DNA of 64,000 bases from Clostridiales bacterium (GTDB lineage Bacteria > Bacillota > Clostridia > Oscillospirales > Oscillospiraceae): NCBI GenBank assembly GCA_020860385.1, contig JAJBUK010000043.1:1-64000 (forward strand). Reading direction: 5' to 3'. The translations under genes were made by a program, and so were the position numbers. The notes below the pieces were generated by a model. That model was not told the DNA's origin. It saw only the letters and a program-made list of their open reading frames with translations, and ran no database searches. This document shows, one piece after another, positions 1 through 7,460 of the stretch; the first letter of the stretch is position 1, and the number at the start of each line of letters is the position of its first letter.

Positions 1-92
1 ATTTTAAAACTTTCCAAACAAAAATAGAAACGACAGTTTCTACTGGCAGAGTCTGCAGGAATTGACGTATGACAGGCCTTCACAAAAAAGTG

Positions 93-121
93 TTTACAAA
101 TATGCTATATTGTGATATTAT
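93..121 (+). promoter_or_regulatory. Sigma-A promoter of the XRE regulator/recombinase pair
   Basis: TTTACA (93-98), a 17-bp spacer and TATTAT (116-121) lie just upstream of the ribosome site. The spacer contains a weak AT-rich dyad (ACAAATAT/ATATTGT) that could be an operator for the XRE protein it drives. The promoter is seen by consensus match; the operator role is inferred. Confidence 0.6.
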
Positions 122-142
122 TAAATGCAAGGAGGGATTATC

Positions 143-514
143 GTGATAGAAATAGGAAACCGTCTCCGCACTTTGCGTAAGGGGATTCGACTCACACAGG
201 TAAAAATGGCTGAAATCGTAGGCGTTCAACAGTCCCGTATCAACCGCTATGAAACCGGGCAGGCTACTCCACCCCCAGAGGTCTTTATCAAATATGCGGA
301 TTATTTTAATGTTTCAATGGATTATCTTTATTGCCGTACGGATAATCCCAAGGGAAAACTATATGACTACCAACCACAGTTATTGAAGGAAAAGGCTGAA
401 AAAAACGATGAACTGCGTGAATTCATCGAAATGTGCTTTGAACCAGGTTCTCCTATCAATGCGCGGTTGAAGGATGCACTATTTCAAATGATGGAGGAGG
501 CGACCAACGAATGA
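143..514 (+). CDS. XRE-family helix-turn-helix regulator of the mobile element
   Basis: This small DNA-binding protein (123 aa) has a Cro/CI-type HTH over residues 4-62, with the helix pair around LTQVKMAEIVGVQQSRINRYE. The rest is a short acidic tail, probably for dimerisation. I chose the GTG at 143 over the tracked ATG at 125, because GGAGGG (131-136) lies six bases upstream of it and the first six codons of the longer ORF are that ribosome site itself. It overlaps the recombinase gene by four bases (ATGA), so the two are translationally coupled. By analogy with integrative elements it probably represses or times recombinase expression; this is inferred from position. Codon use is AT-richer than the core. 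Confidence 0.8.
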   Translation: MIEIGNRLRTLRKGIRLTQVKMAEIVGVQQSRINRYETGQATPPPEVFIKYADYFNVSMDYLYCRTDNPKGKLYDYQPQLLKEKAEKNDELREFIEMCFEPGSPINARLKDALFQMMEEATNE

Positions 515-1989
515 AAGCTGTGATTTATGCAAGATACTCCAGTGACAATCAACGAGAAGAATCTATAGAAGGGCAAATTCGAGAATGTACAGCATACTGC
601 GAGAAAAACGATATTATTATCCTGCAAACCTATATTGATCGTGCTTTATCTGCAAAAACTGACAATCGTCCGGACTTCCAGCGTATGATTAAAGATAGCG
701 CAAAAGGCCTATTTGATGTTATAATTGTGTGGAAATTGGATCGTTTTGCGAGAAATCGTTATGATAGCGCTCATTATAAAGCTCAACTGCGAAAGAACGG
801 CGTTAAGGTTCTTTCTGCCACAGAGAATATTTCAGAGGGGCCAGAGGGGATTATTTTAGAGTCCTTGTTGGAGGGAATGGCAGAATATTATTCTGCGGAG
901 TTGTCCGAGAAGGTCATCCGAGGCCATACAGAAAATGCACTGAAATGTATGTATAATGGCGGAACCCCTACCTTTGGCTATATGATTAATGAGCAGAAAC
1001 ATTATCAGATTGACCCACACGCTGCCCCTATCGTATTGGAGATATTTAAGCGGTATGACCAGGGAGCAACAGTGAAAGAAATCCGCGACTGGATGAATGA
1101 AATCCATGTGGGCACGCGCAATGGAAAGCCGATTACCCTTAATTTTGTAATGTACATCCTTCATAATCGCAGATATATTGGTGAATACAGCTATCGGAAT
1201 ATTATCACGCCTAACGGAATACCAGCGATTGTACCGGAGGAGTTATTTGACCGGGTGCAGCGGCGATTGGAGCGAAATAAAAGGGCTCCTGCCCGGCATA
1301 AGGCAGAGGATGATTATCTGCTAACCACAAAGTTATTTTGCGGCACTTGCGGAGCTATGATGGTGGGAGAATGTGGCACCAGTTCTGCCCAAGGTCGAAA
1401 ATACCATTATTATCGCTGCGTAAATTCCAAGAAGCGGAAAACCTGTACTGCCAAACACAAGAGTGTGCGCAAACAGCCTATTGAAGATGCCGTTATCAAT
1501 GCCGTCATTGCCAGGATAATGGATGACAACTTTGTGGAATATATAGCAGATGCTGTTATGAATATTCAATCAAAGGAAAACAGCACCAGTTCCATTTTAG
1601 AGAAGCAGCAGGCAGAAATTGAGCGAGGGATTAACAATTTACTGAATGCTGTACAGATGGGGATGGTTAGCACATCTATCAAGCAGCGGTTGGACGAATT
1701 AGAAGAAGCAAAAAGGGATGTAGAATTTCGCATTGCCCAGGAGAAAATAGATAAACCGTTACTCTCGCGGGAAGATGTCATTTTCTGGATGCATCGGTTC
1801 CGCAAATTGGATATGTCCACCCTGAAAGACCGGAAACAGTTGGTTGATAGCTTCGTAAATTCTGTGACCATCTATGATGATTATATTCTTATCACGTTCA
1901 ATTACAAGGAGGGCGAAACGACGCTTTCTTTTTCTGACATTGAAAGTTCGGATTTAAATTCAAACGGTGGACCAAAGAAAACACGCTGA
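511..1989 (+). CDS. Large serine recombinase (element integrase)
   Basis: This site-specific DNA integrase/excisionase has 492 aa, a usual length for the large serine family. The N-terminal resolvase domain (about 1-145) opens with YARYSSDNQ, giving the nucleophilic Ser at 10 or 11, and has the KLDRFARNR motif. A recombinase domain follows (about 155-260), then a zinc ribbon with CGTCGAMM and a later Cys pair (about 276-315), and a charged coiled coil (about 360-415). It cuts and rejoins attachment sites through a phosphoserine link. Its stop is about 150 bp from the chromosomal histidine-kinase gene, and integrases usually sit beside their att site, so this is read as the right end of an integrated element extending beyond the window. 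The 3' end runs straight into a strong terminator. Confidence 0.93.
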   Translation: MKAVIYARYSSDNQREESIEGQIRECTAYCEKNDIIILQTYIDRALSAKTDNRPDFQRMIKDSAKGLFDVIIVWKLDRFARNRYDSAHYKAQLRKNGVKVLSATENISEGPEGIILESLLEGMAEYYSAELSEKVIRGHTENALKCMYNGGTPTFGYMINEQKHYQIDPHAAPIVLEIFKRYDQGATVKEIRDWMNEIHVGTRNGKPITLNFVMYILHNRRYIGEYSYRNIITPNGIPAIVPEELFDRVQRRLERNKRAPARHKAEDDYLLTTKLFCGTCGAMMVGECGTSSAQGRKYHYYRCVNSKKRKTCTAKHKSVRKQPIEDAVINAVIARIMDDNFVEYIADAVMNIQSKENSTSSILEKQQAEIERGINNLLNAVQMGMVSTSIKQRLDELEEAKRDVEFRIAQEKIDKPLLSREDVIFWMHRFRKLDMSTLKDRKQLVDSFVNSVTIYDDYILITFNYKEGETTLSFSDIESSDLNSNGGPKKTR

Positions 1990-2016
1990 AACTTATCGTT
2001 TCAGCGTGTTTTTCTC
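1981..2016 (+). terminator. Rho-independent terminator of the recombinase operon
   Basis: ACACGCTGAAAC (1981-1992) pairs with GTTTCAGCGTGT (1998-2009) across a 5-nt loop and is followed by a T run. The left arm overlaps the stop codon of the recombinase. Confidence 0.9.
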
Positions 2017-2069
2017 TTTGTTTTTTCACTTCTGGAGGCCAATCGTCCAAGGATTGAAAATCGCCCTCC

Positions 2070-2133
2070 TAGCATATCTTAGCATAACCTAGCACAGGTC
2101 GGCGCCCTGAGTGCAGTCAAAATGCAGTAAAAG
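2070..2133. repeat. Short tandem repeats at the left element/chromosome junction
   Basis: Three near-identical decamers follow one another (TAGCATATCT, TAGCATAACC, TAGCACAGGT; 2070-2099). Two 11-bp repeats come next (TGCAGTCAAAA 2112-2122 and TGCAGTAAAAG 2123-2133). They lie between the recombinase terminator and the terminator of the chromosomal kinase operon, where the attachment site is expected. Recombinase-binding or att function is inferred only. Confidence 0.5.
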
Positions 2134-2159
2134 CACAGGCAGTTTCAGCCTGTGCTTTT
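2130..2159 (-). terminator. Terminator of the GHKL/LytTR operon
   Basis: AAAGCACAGGC and GCCTGTGCTTT form an 11-bp stem whose loop contains the TGA stop of the histidine kinase on the minus strand. A T run follows on that strand. Confidence 0.8.
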
Positions 2160-3491
2160 ATGCGCTTCCGCCTGCTCCGGCGAGACCGGCAGCATGACCC
2201 GTAAGGAAAACCGTCCTGCCTCTGCTCGGATGGAGAGCTCCCCGCTGTAGCGCCTGGCGATGTTCTGCACCGTTTTCAGGCCAAAGCCGTGGAACCGCCG
2301 GTCCTCCTTGGTGGTCAGGGGCAGGCCGTCCCGGAACTGGAGCCGACCCTGATAGCTGTTCTCCATCTGGATGAACAGCAGGCCGTTCCGGCGAAAAATC
2401 TTCAGGTCTATCATCCGGTGCTGAGGGTTTGCCAGTCTGCTGACGCCTTCAATGGCATTGTCCAGGGTATTACGCAGGATGAGGTACAGGTCGCCTGTTT
2501 CCAGCATCTCCAGGCCGGTGCAGTCGGCCACGCACATCACCCGAATTTGCCGCTCCCGGCAATAAAGGCTCCGTTCCATCAGCACGGCGTTCAGCGTCTC
2601 GTTGTCCGTCTGGGTACTTTCGTCATAGACCTGGAGGTTCTCCGCAATCTGATCCAACAAATCGTCCCGGTCCGCGCCCTCCTCCTTGTCGATCATTTCG
2701 GCCACCTGATGCTTCAGGTCATGCATCAGACGGGTCAGCTCGTTCATATTCTGGCGGCTGCTCTGGAGCTGCTCATGGCGAAGCTGCTGGACATAGTTCT
2801 GCATATCCAGCTCGTGCTGGAGCGCCAGCGCTCTCCGCTGGTTTACCTGAATCCACAGCAACGAGGCGCAGCAGAGGATTTCGTACACCTGGCAAAAGGG
2901 GAACAGCGGGCTGGCTGAGCTCTCGTTCACCACCTTGACTGCCACGCTGGTACACGCCGCCACCAGAAACACCAGACAGGTGACAGCCGTCAGCCGCAGA
3001 TTATTTACCTGATATTCGCCGTCCTCACAGAGGGGGCGGATGCAGGTCCGGTAAAAGAACCAGTAAGCCAGGGGGACCGTGACCAGCTCCACCACGGTAT
3101 CCGCCAGAATGCCCTCATAGGGGATGAGGGCGGCAAGCAGCAGCTGCGCGGCGGAGGAGATGTGCTGCACGCACAGCGTTAGAGCGGCGCAGTAAATCAG
3201 CTCATTCCGTTTCACCGGACAGCACAGGGCAAGCAGCGCCGCAGAGAGGGCGGCAAAGACCACCGTGTAGATGCAGCAGCTCAGCACGATATAGGCCGGA
3301 CTCTGCCAGACCGTCTTAATGGGGCCGTAATTCATCAGCACCAGGGAGAGCAGCTCCGCCAACCCGCAGAACGGGAGGAACCGCCATAGGAAATGCGCCT
3401 GCTTCCGATGGGGCAGAATGAACAGCATACAGGCCCCCAGCATCTCAGTGATGTACTGATTCCCGCTGAGGGTTTCAAACAGGGCGGTCAT
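2145..3491 (-). CDS. GHKL-type membrane sensor histidine kinase (AgrC-like)
   Basis: This membrane sensor (448 aa) phosphorylates the LytTR regulator encoded just upstream. The first 225 or so residues hold six or seven hydrophobic segments, as in peptide sensors of the AgrC/ComD class. A linker helix follows, then the phospho-acceptor box LMHDLKHQ (His near 266), the N box LRNTLDNAIEGV (near 365) and the G box GFGLKTVQNIARR of a GHKL ATPase. The tracked ORF is 96 codons too long because its 5' part is a shadow of the regulator gene. The ATG at 3491 overlaps the regulator stop (ATGA), as expected for a coupled pair. No pheromone-precursor gene is visible nearby, so the ligand is unknown. Confidence 0.9.
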   Translation of the reverse strand: MTALFETLSGNQYITEMLGACMLFILPHRKQAHFLWRFLPFCGLAELLSLVLMNYGPIKTVWQSPAYIVLSCCIYTVVFAALSAALLALCCPVKRNELIYCAALTLCVQHISSAAQLLLAALIPYEGILADTVVELVTVPLAYWFFYRTCIRPLCEDGEYQVNNLRLTAVTCLVFLVAACTSVAVKVVNESSASPLFPFCQVYEILCCASLLWIQVNQRRALALQHELDMQNYVQQLRHEQLQSSRQNMNELTRLMHDLKHQVAEMIDKEEGADRDDLLDQIAENLQVYDESTQTDNETLNAVLMERSLYCRERQIRVMCVADCTGLEMLETGDLYLILRNTLDNAIEGVSRLANPQHRMIDLKIFRRNGLLFIQMENSYQGRLQFRDGLPLTTKEDRRFHGFGLKTVQNIARRYSGELSIRAEAGRFSLRVMLPVSPEQAEAHKSTG

Positions 3492-4195
3492 GTGGCCCCT
3501 CCGATGTAGTTTGCAAACTCCTGCATGAACTGCTTGCGCCGGGGGCGGCTGATTTTCAGGCGGCAGCCTCCGGCAGTCAGCTCCGTCTGCCCCACCCAGG
3601 TGACATAGCGGAGATTTACCAGCAGGCTGTTGTCGCACCGGGAAAAAGCGCAGCCCTCCAGCTGCTCCTCCGCCTCCTTCATTGTGCCGCCGGTCTCGAA
3701 GGTGCCGTCTTCCGTGTGGTAGTACAGCTTGTGCTTGATGACCTCCACATAAATCAGCCGGTCTATGACGATCCGCCACTTCCCGTCCCGGGTGGAAATC
3801 AGCAGGCTTCGCGCCCGTTGCTTGGGCAGGCGGTCCAGCAGCAGCCCCATCCGAAGCTCAAAGGCGTCATAGTTCAGCGGCTTGACCAGAAAATCCATGG
3901 CCTGCACCTCGTAGCCCTTCAGCGCCAGCTGGGCCATCCGCGTCACAAAGACCAGGATCACATCAGCGTCCTGCGCCCGGATTCGCTTCGCAGTCTCCAT
4001 ACCGTCAATGCCAGGCAGCACGACATCCAGGAAGATGATGTCATACCGGGGCGCGTACTGCCCCAGGAACGCCACGCTGTCCGGATAGAAGCTGGCCTGG
4101 AAGTCCAGACCATGCTCCTGACGGTAGCGCTCCAGAAACTGCTTCATCTGCTCCATGGCTTTTGGAGAATCTTCTACAACGGCGATCGTGATCAT
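3488..4195 (-). CDS. LytTR-family response regulator
   Basis: This DNA-binding response regulator (235 aa) partners the downstream kinase. The receiver domain (1-120) begins MITIAVVEDS with the acidic pocket and has the phospho-acceptor Asp in IIFLDVVLPGIDG (near 55). The LytTR DNA-binding domain covers about 140-235 and ends in the basic SRPRRKQFMQEF segment. The tracked ORF starts about 80 codons too early. Starts at 4195 (MITIAV) and 4207 (MPPAMITIAV) are both possible: 4195 fits the family N terminus, while AAAGGA abuts the other. The operon has its own promoter and an upstream perfect inverted repeat, which suggests autoregulation. Confidence 0.9.
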   Translation of the reverse strand: MITIAVVEDSPKAMEQMKQFLERYRQEHGLDFQASFYPDSVAFLGQYAPRYDIIFLDVVLPGIDGMETAKRIRAQDADVILVFVTRMAQLALKGYEVQAMDFLVKPLNYDAFELRMGLLLDRLPKQRARSLLISTRDGKWRIVIDRLIYVEVIKHKLYYHTEDGTFETGGTMKEAEEQLEGCAFSRCDNSLLVNLRYVTWVGQTELTAGGCRLKISRPRRKQFMQEFANYIGGAT

Positions 4196-4258
4196 GGCGG
4201 GGGGCATTCCTTTCTGTCCTATCTCATCAGGTTCAAAGAAAGTTCCTATTTCATGGCC

Positions 4259-4287
4259 AGTATAGCACAATTCTCCCGGATTGGCAA
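4259..4287 (-). promoter_or_regulatory. Sigma-A promoter of the LytTR/GHKL operon
   Basis: On the minus strand TTGCCA (4287-4282), a 17-bp spacer and TATACT (4264-4259) stand about 50 bp before the regulator start. Confidence 0.65.
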
Positions 4288-4320
4288 GCCGATTGCAGCA
4301 GGGAAGCGGGAAAGCCTGAG

Positions 4321-4365
4321 TGTCAAATGATGTGCTGCTCCTGCCGGGGGTCACATCATTTGACA
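4321..4365. promoter_or_regulatory. Perfect 14-bp inverted repeat upstream of the LytTR operon
   Basis: TGTCAAATGATGTG (4321-4334) is repeated as its exact reverse complement CACATCATTTGACA (4352-4365) with 17 bp between. It lies about 35 bp upstream of the minus-strand -35 box. It has no T run, so it reads as a protein-binding site, probably for the LytTR regulator. LytTR sites are usually direct repeats, so the assignment is an inference. Confidence 0.55.
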
Positions 4366-4457
4366 GCACAGAATTCACAGAGCGGAACAGACCGAAAAAG
4401 AGGGTGGACAAAGGGGGGAGAAAGATGGTACAATGCAAAGCGATAGGATGTGAGACT

Positions 4458-4880
4458 ATGCGCGTTATGGCAATCGACTATGGGGACGCCCATACCGGCG
4501 TGGCCATCTCCGACCCCTTTGGCATGCTGGCGGGCTGGACGACTACCATTGACTCCTGGCGGCAGGAGGTGGTGCTGGCCCGGCTCCTGGACATCATCCG
4601 GGAGCATGGGGTGGACGAATTGGTGCTTGGCCTGCCCAAAAACATGAACGACACCAGCGGCCCCCGGGTAGAAAAGAGCCGTCAGCTGGCCGCCTTGCTG
4701 GAGGAGGCCACCGGCATGGAGGTTCACCTGTGGGATGAGCGGCTGACCACGGTGGACGCCCACCGTATCCTGTCCGAAAACGGGCGGCGGGGCAGGCAGC
4801 GGAAGGAGAAGGTGGACGCGGTGGCCGCATCCCTGATTCTGGAAGGGTACCTGGGCTACCGCCGCACCCAAAACGGTTAA
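4458..4880 (+). CDS. ruvX: RuvX/YqgF-family pre-16S rRNA nuclease (putative Holliday junction resolvase)
   Basis: This RNase H-fold nuclease (140 aa, normal for YqgF) is known to trim the 5' end of pre-16S rRNA and is also annotated as a Holliday junction resolvase. Family motifs are in order: AIDYGDAHTGVAIS with the first catalytic Asp, GLPKNMNDTSGPR, WDERLTTVDAH, and KVDAVAASLIL with the last acidic residue. The track extends it to 4320; I start at ATG 4458, where MRVMAIDYGD begins the domain and AGGATG lies upstream. The DUF1292 gene follows after 17 bp, the same order as in many Firmicutes, so the two probably share a transcript. Confidence 0.92.
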   Translation: MRVMAIDYGDAHTGVAISDPFGMLAGWTTTIDSWRQEVVLARLLDIIREHGVDELVLGLPKNMNDTSGPRVEKSRQLAALLEEATGMEVHLWDERLTTVDAHRILSENGRRGRQRKEKVDAVAASLILEGYLGYRRTQNG

Positions 4881-4897
4881 AAGGAGAGGGAAACGCA

Positions 4898-5212
4898 ATG
4901 CTGTTTGATACAGATGACAACTATGTGGTGCTGGAACTGGAGGATGAGGCAGGGAACCGCGTCCGCTATGAGATGCTGGACCTGGTGGAGTACAACGGGG
5001 AGGCCTTTGGCATCTTCCTCCCGGCGGAGGACCACGAGGGCGAGGTGGCCATCCTGCGGCTGGCCGGCGAGGACGCCCAAAAGGCGGAGGGCTACGTCCC
5101 GGTGAACGACGAGGAGCTGGAGCAGGCTGTCTTTGACATCTTCCAAATCAAGAACATGGACGCCTTTGACTTTGGCGGCAACACCTTTGCGCAGAACGAT
5201 TTGTTTGAATGA
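4898..5212 (+). CDS. DUF1292 domain-containing protein
   Basis: This small acidic protein (104 aa) belongs to the DUF1292/YrzB-like family found next to yqgF in Firmicutes. A beta-rich N-terminal core runs through YVVLELEDEAGNRVRYEMLD, with the usual block of acidic residues in the middle and a DIFQIKNMDAF tail. It has no membrane segment or catalytic motif, and its function is unknown. AAAGGAGAGGG lies nine bases before the ATG. It is the last gene before a strong hairpin. Confidence 0.85.
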   Translation: MLFDTDDNYVVLELEDEAGNRVRYEMLDLVEYNGEAFGIFLPAEDHEGEVAILRLAGEDAQKAEGYVPVNDEELEQAVFDIFQIKNMDAFDFGGNTFAQNDLFE

Positions 5213-5242
5213 GTTCTCATTCAAACGACCGTCCCAGGAACA

Positions 5243-5276
5243 GGAAAACGGCCCGCTGCACAGCGGGCCGTTTTCC
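5243..5276. terminator. Bidirectional terminator between the DUF1292 gene and rpmB
   Basis: GGAAAACGGCCCGCTG (5243-5258) pairs with CAGCGGGCCGTTTTCC (5261-5276). The arms carry A and T tracts, so the hairpin can end transcripts from both converging genes. Confidence 0.8.
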
Positions 5277-5295
5277 ATGAGCGAATGCTCACACT

Positions 5296-5481
5296 TTACG
5301 CACGGGTGACTTTCCCGGAACGGAGGCATCTGGAGCAGACATATACGTGAGTGGGAGTGCCCCCCACGATAGCCTTGACGCGCTTCACGTTGGGCTTCCA
5401 GGTGCGGTTGGAACGACGATGGGAGTGAGAAACCTGAATCCCAAAGGTGACGCCTTTCCCACAAAAATCGCACTTTGCCAT
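5296..5481 (-). CDS. rpmB: 50S ribosomal protein L28
   Basis: L28 (61 aa, full length) is a structural protein of the large ribosomal subunit. It begins MAKCDFCGKGVTFG and has the family segment SHSHRRSNRTWKPNV. Two CxxC pairs (CDFC and CSRC) mark this as the zinc-binding C+ form. AAGGAGG lies eight bases before the ATG at 5481, so the ten extra codons in the track are not used. It is monocistronic, with its own promoter. Confidence 0.96.
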   Translation of the reverse strand: MAKCDFCGKGVTFGIQVSHSHRRSNRTWKPNVKRVKAIVGGTPTHVYVCSRCLRSGKVTRA

Positions 5482-5551
5482 TTTGCTGACCTCCTTCGCA
5501 TGTATGATCACTGCTTACGCAAGCGATAAATCTTATGAAACAGCATTAATT

Positions 5552-5580
5552 ATAATACCAGATGGAACGCATAAAATCAA
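5552..5580 (-). promoter_or_regulatory. Promoter of rpmB
   Basis: On the minus strand TTGATT (5580-5575), a 17-bp spacer and TATTAT (5557-5552) lie about 70 bp before the rpmB start. Confidence 0.65.
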
Positions 5581-5646
5581 CCCCTTTCCCGGAATTTTTT
5601 CAAAATTTTTGAGGCCGGACCCTGGGGGAATCCCCCGTTCTGATGG

Positions 5647-5675
5647 TTGCAAAATGTGGGGAAAGGCGTTATACT
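5647..5675 (+). promoter_or_regulatory. Promoter of hprK
   Basis: TTGCAA (5647-5652), 17 bp, then TATACT (5670-5675). The leader that follows contains a GC-rich hairpin (GGCCG...CGGCC with an inner CCCGG/CCGGG, about 5702-5736) just before the ribosome site. Confidence 0.65.
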
Positions 5676-5754
5676 ATAAGAAGTAAGTTGTTAAATGTAA
5701 GAGGCCGCGCCCGGAGGGACACCGGGACGTCGGCCGCTGCATGGAGGGTGGATC

Positions 5755-6717
5755 ATGAGCAAGCAATATACATACCCGCTATACCGCCTGGCGGATGAGT
5801 TCCAGCTGGAGGTGCTGCACCGCGGGTCGGGCTACGAGAAGCAGAAGGTGCGCTCCGTCAGCGTCAACCGCCCCGGCCTCTCTCTGGTAGGATTCTATGA
5901 TTACTTTGACGACAACCGCATCCAGCTGATGGGGAACATGGAGTACACCTACCTGGCGCTGATGTCCCACAAGGAGCGGCTGAAATGCTTTGAAGATCTG
6001 CTGTCCCACCCTGTTCCTGCCCTGATCATCGCCAGGAGCATGGAGCCCTTCCCGGAGTGCCTGGAGGCGGCGGAGAAATATGACCGGAACGTGCTGCGCA
6101 CCAGCCAGGAGACGGGGGAGTTCATGTCCAATCTGACCTCCGCCCTGCGCACCTATCTGTCCCCCCGCATCACCCGCCACGGCGTGCTGGTGGAGGTTTA
6201 CGGCGAAGGGGTGCTGCTGATGGGCGAGTCCGGCGTAGGCAAGAGCGAGGCGGCCATTGAACTAATCAAGCGGGGGCACCGGCTGATTGCGGACGATGCG
6301 GTGGAGATTCGCCGGGTGCGCTCCAACCAGCTGGTGGGCTCCGCCCCGGAGCTGATTCGCTATTATATGGAGATGCGGGGTATCGGCGTCATTGACGTGC
6401 GGCAGCTGTTCGGTATGTCCGCCGTCAAGGACTCCCAGGAAATCGACCTGATTATCAATCTGGAGAACTGGCGGGAGGGCATCCTCTATGACCGGCTGGG
6501 GCTGGACGACTTCCGCACCAGCATCCTGGATGTGGAGGTGCCCACCCTGACCATCCCCATCAAGCCGGGCCGGAACCTGTCGGTCATCATCGAGGTGGCG
6601 GCGCTGAATAACCGTCACAAGAAGATGGGCTACAACGCCGCCGAGGAGTTCACTGACCGCATCAATGAGCATTTTGACCGCCAGATGGCCATGGACGAGG
6701 ACGATGGGCTGGGATGA
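5755..6717 (+). CDS. hprK: HPr kinase/phosphorylase
   Basis: This bifunctional enzyme phosphorylates or dephosphorylates Ser46 of HPr and so controls carbon catabolite repression in Firmicutes. It has 320 aa against a usual length near 310. The N-terminal domain (1-130) is followed by the P-loop GESGVGKS (near 158-165), HRLIADDAVEIRR, the MRGIGVIDVRQLFG segment and a tail resembling the HPrK signature (ENWREGILYDRLG). TGGAGGG lies before the ATG. It overlaps an out-of-frame ATG of the next ORF, and the ABC exporter genes follow closely on the same strand. No HPr gene is nearby. Confidence 0.95.
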   Translation: MSKQYTYPLYRLADEFQLEVLHRGSGYEKQKVRSVSVNRPGLSLVGFYDYFDDNRIQLMGNMEYTYLALMSHKERLKCFEDLLSHPVPALIIARSMEPFPECLEAAEKYDRNVLRTSQETGEFMSNLTSALRTYLSPRITRHGVLVEVYGEGVLLMGESGVGKSEAAIELIKRGHRLIADDAVEIRRVRSNQLVGSAPELIRYYMEMRGIGVIDVRQLFGMSAVKDSQEIDLIINLENWREGILYDRLGLDDFRTSILDVEVPTLTIPIKPGRNLSVIIEVAALNNRHKKMGYNAAEEFTDRINEHFDRQMAMDEDDGLG

Positions 6718-6746
6718 ACGCCGCATTGGCAAAAGGAGCCGGAAGG

Positions 6747-7451
6747 ATGGAACGCTTTATCGTATTTGAACAGGTGACGAAGGAATACCGCTCCGGCGAG
6801 GTCGTGGTGACGGCGCTGAAGGATGTCAGCTTTACCATTGCCCAGGGGGAGATTTGCGTCATCGTGGGGGAGTCCGGCGCGGGGAAAACCACCCTCCTGA
6901 ACATCCTGGGCGGCATGGACAGCCTGACCCGGGGCAGGGTGCTGGTGGACGGGGCGGAGGTGTCCGCCTACCAGAAGCGCCAGTTGACGGACTACCGCCG
7001 CCGGGACGTGGGCTTCGTGTTCCAGTTCTACAATTTGATTCCCAACCTGACCGCCCTGGAGAATGTGGAAATCGCCGCCCAGCTCTGCCGGGACGCCCTG
7101 GACCCGGAGACGGTGCTGCGGGGCGTGGGCCTGGGGGAGCGGCTGGGGAACTTCCCCGCCCAGCTCTCCGGCGGTGAGCAGCAGCGGGTGGCTATTGCCA
7201 GGGCGCTGGCAAAGAACCCCAAGCTGCTGCTGTGCGACGAGCCTACCGGCGCGCTGGACTATCAGACCGGCAAGGCCATCCTGAAGCTGCTCCAGGACAC
7301 CAGCCGTAAAAACGGCATGACCGTAGTGATCATCACCCACAACAAAGCCCTCTGCGCCATGGCGGACCGGGTCATCCGCGTCAAGAGCGGCACGATTTCC
7401 TCTGTGGAGCAAAACGCCCACGCTACCCCGGTAGAACAAATTGAATGGTGA
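6747..7451 (+). CDS. ABC transporter ATP-binding protein (LolD/MacB/FtsE type)
   Basis: This ATPase (234 aa) powers the FtsX-like permease encoded nine bases downstream. It shows Walker [10 protein letters not shown], the Q-loop region [10 protein letters not shown], signature LSGGEQQR, Walker [13 protein letters not shown] and the switch His in IITHN. I prefer ATG 6747 ([10 protein letters not shown]) to the tracked 6714, since GGAG and GGAAGG lie directly before it and the domain starts there. Transporters of this class do not import nutrients; they usually export peptides or lipids, or transmit mechanical signals. Substrate unknown. Confidence 0.93.
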   Translation: MERFIVFEQVTKEYRSGEVVVTALKDVSFTIAQGEICVIVGESGAGKTTLLNILGGMDSLTRGRVLVDGAEVSAYQKRQLTDYRRRDVGFVFQFYNLIPNLTALENVEIAAQLCRDALDPETVLRGVGLGERLGNFPAQLSGGEQQRVAIARALAKNPKLLLCDEPTGALDYQTGKAILKLLQDTSRKNGMTVVIITHNKALCAMADRVIRVKSGTISSVEQNAHATPVEQIEW

Positions 7452-7460
7452 GGTAGACCA

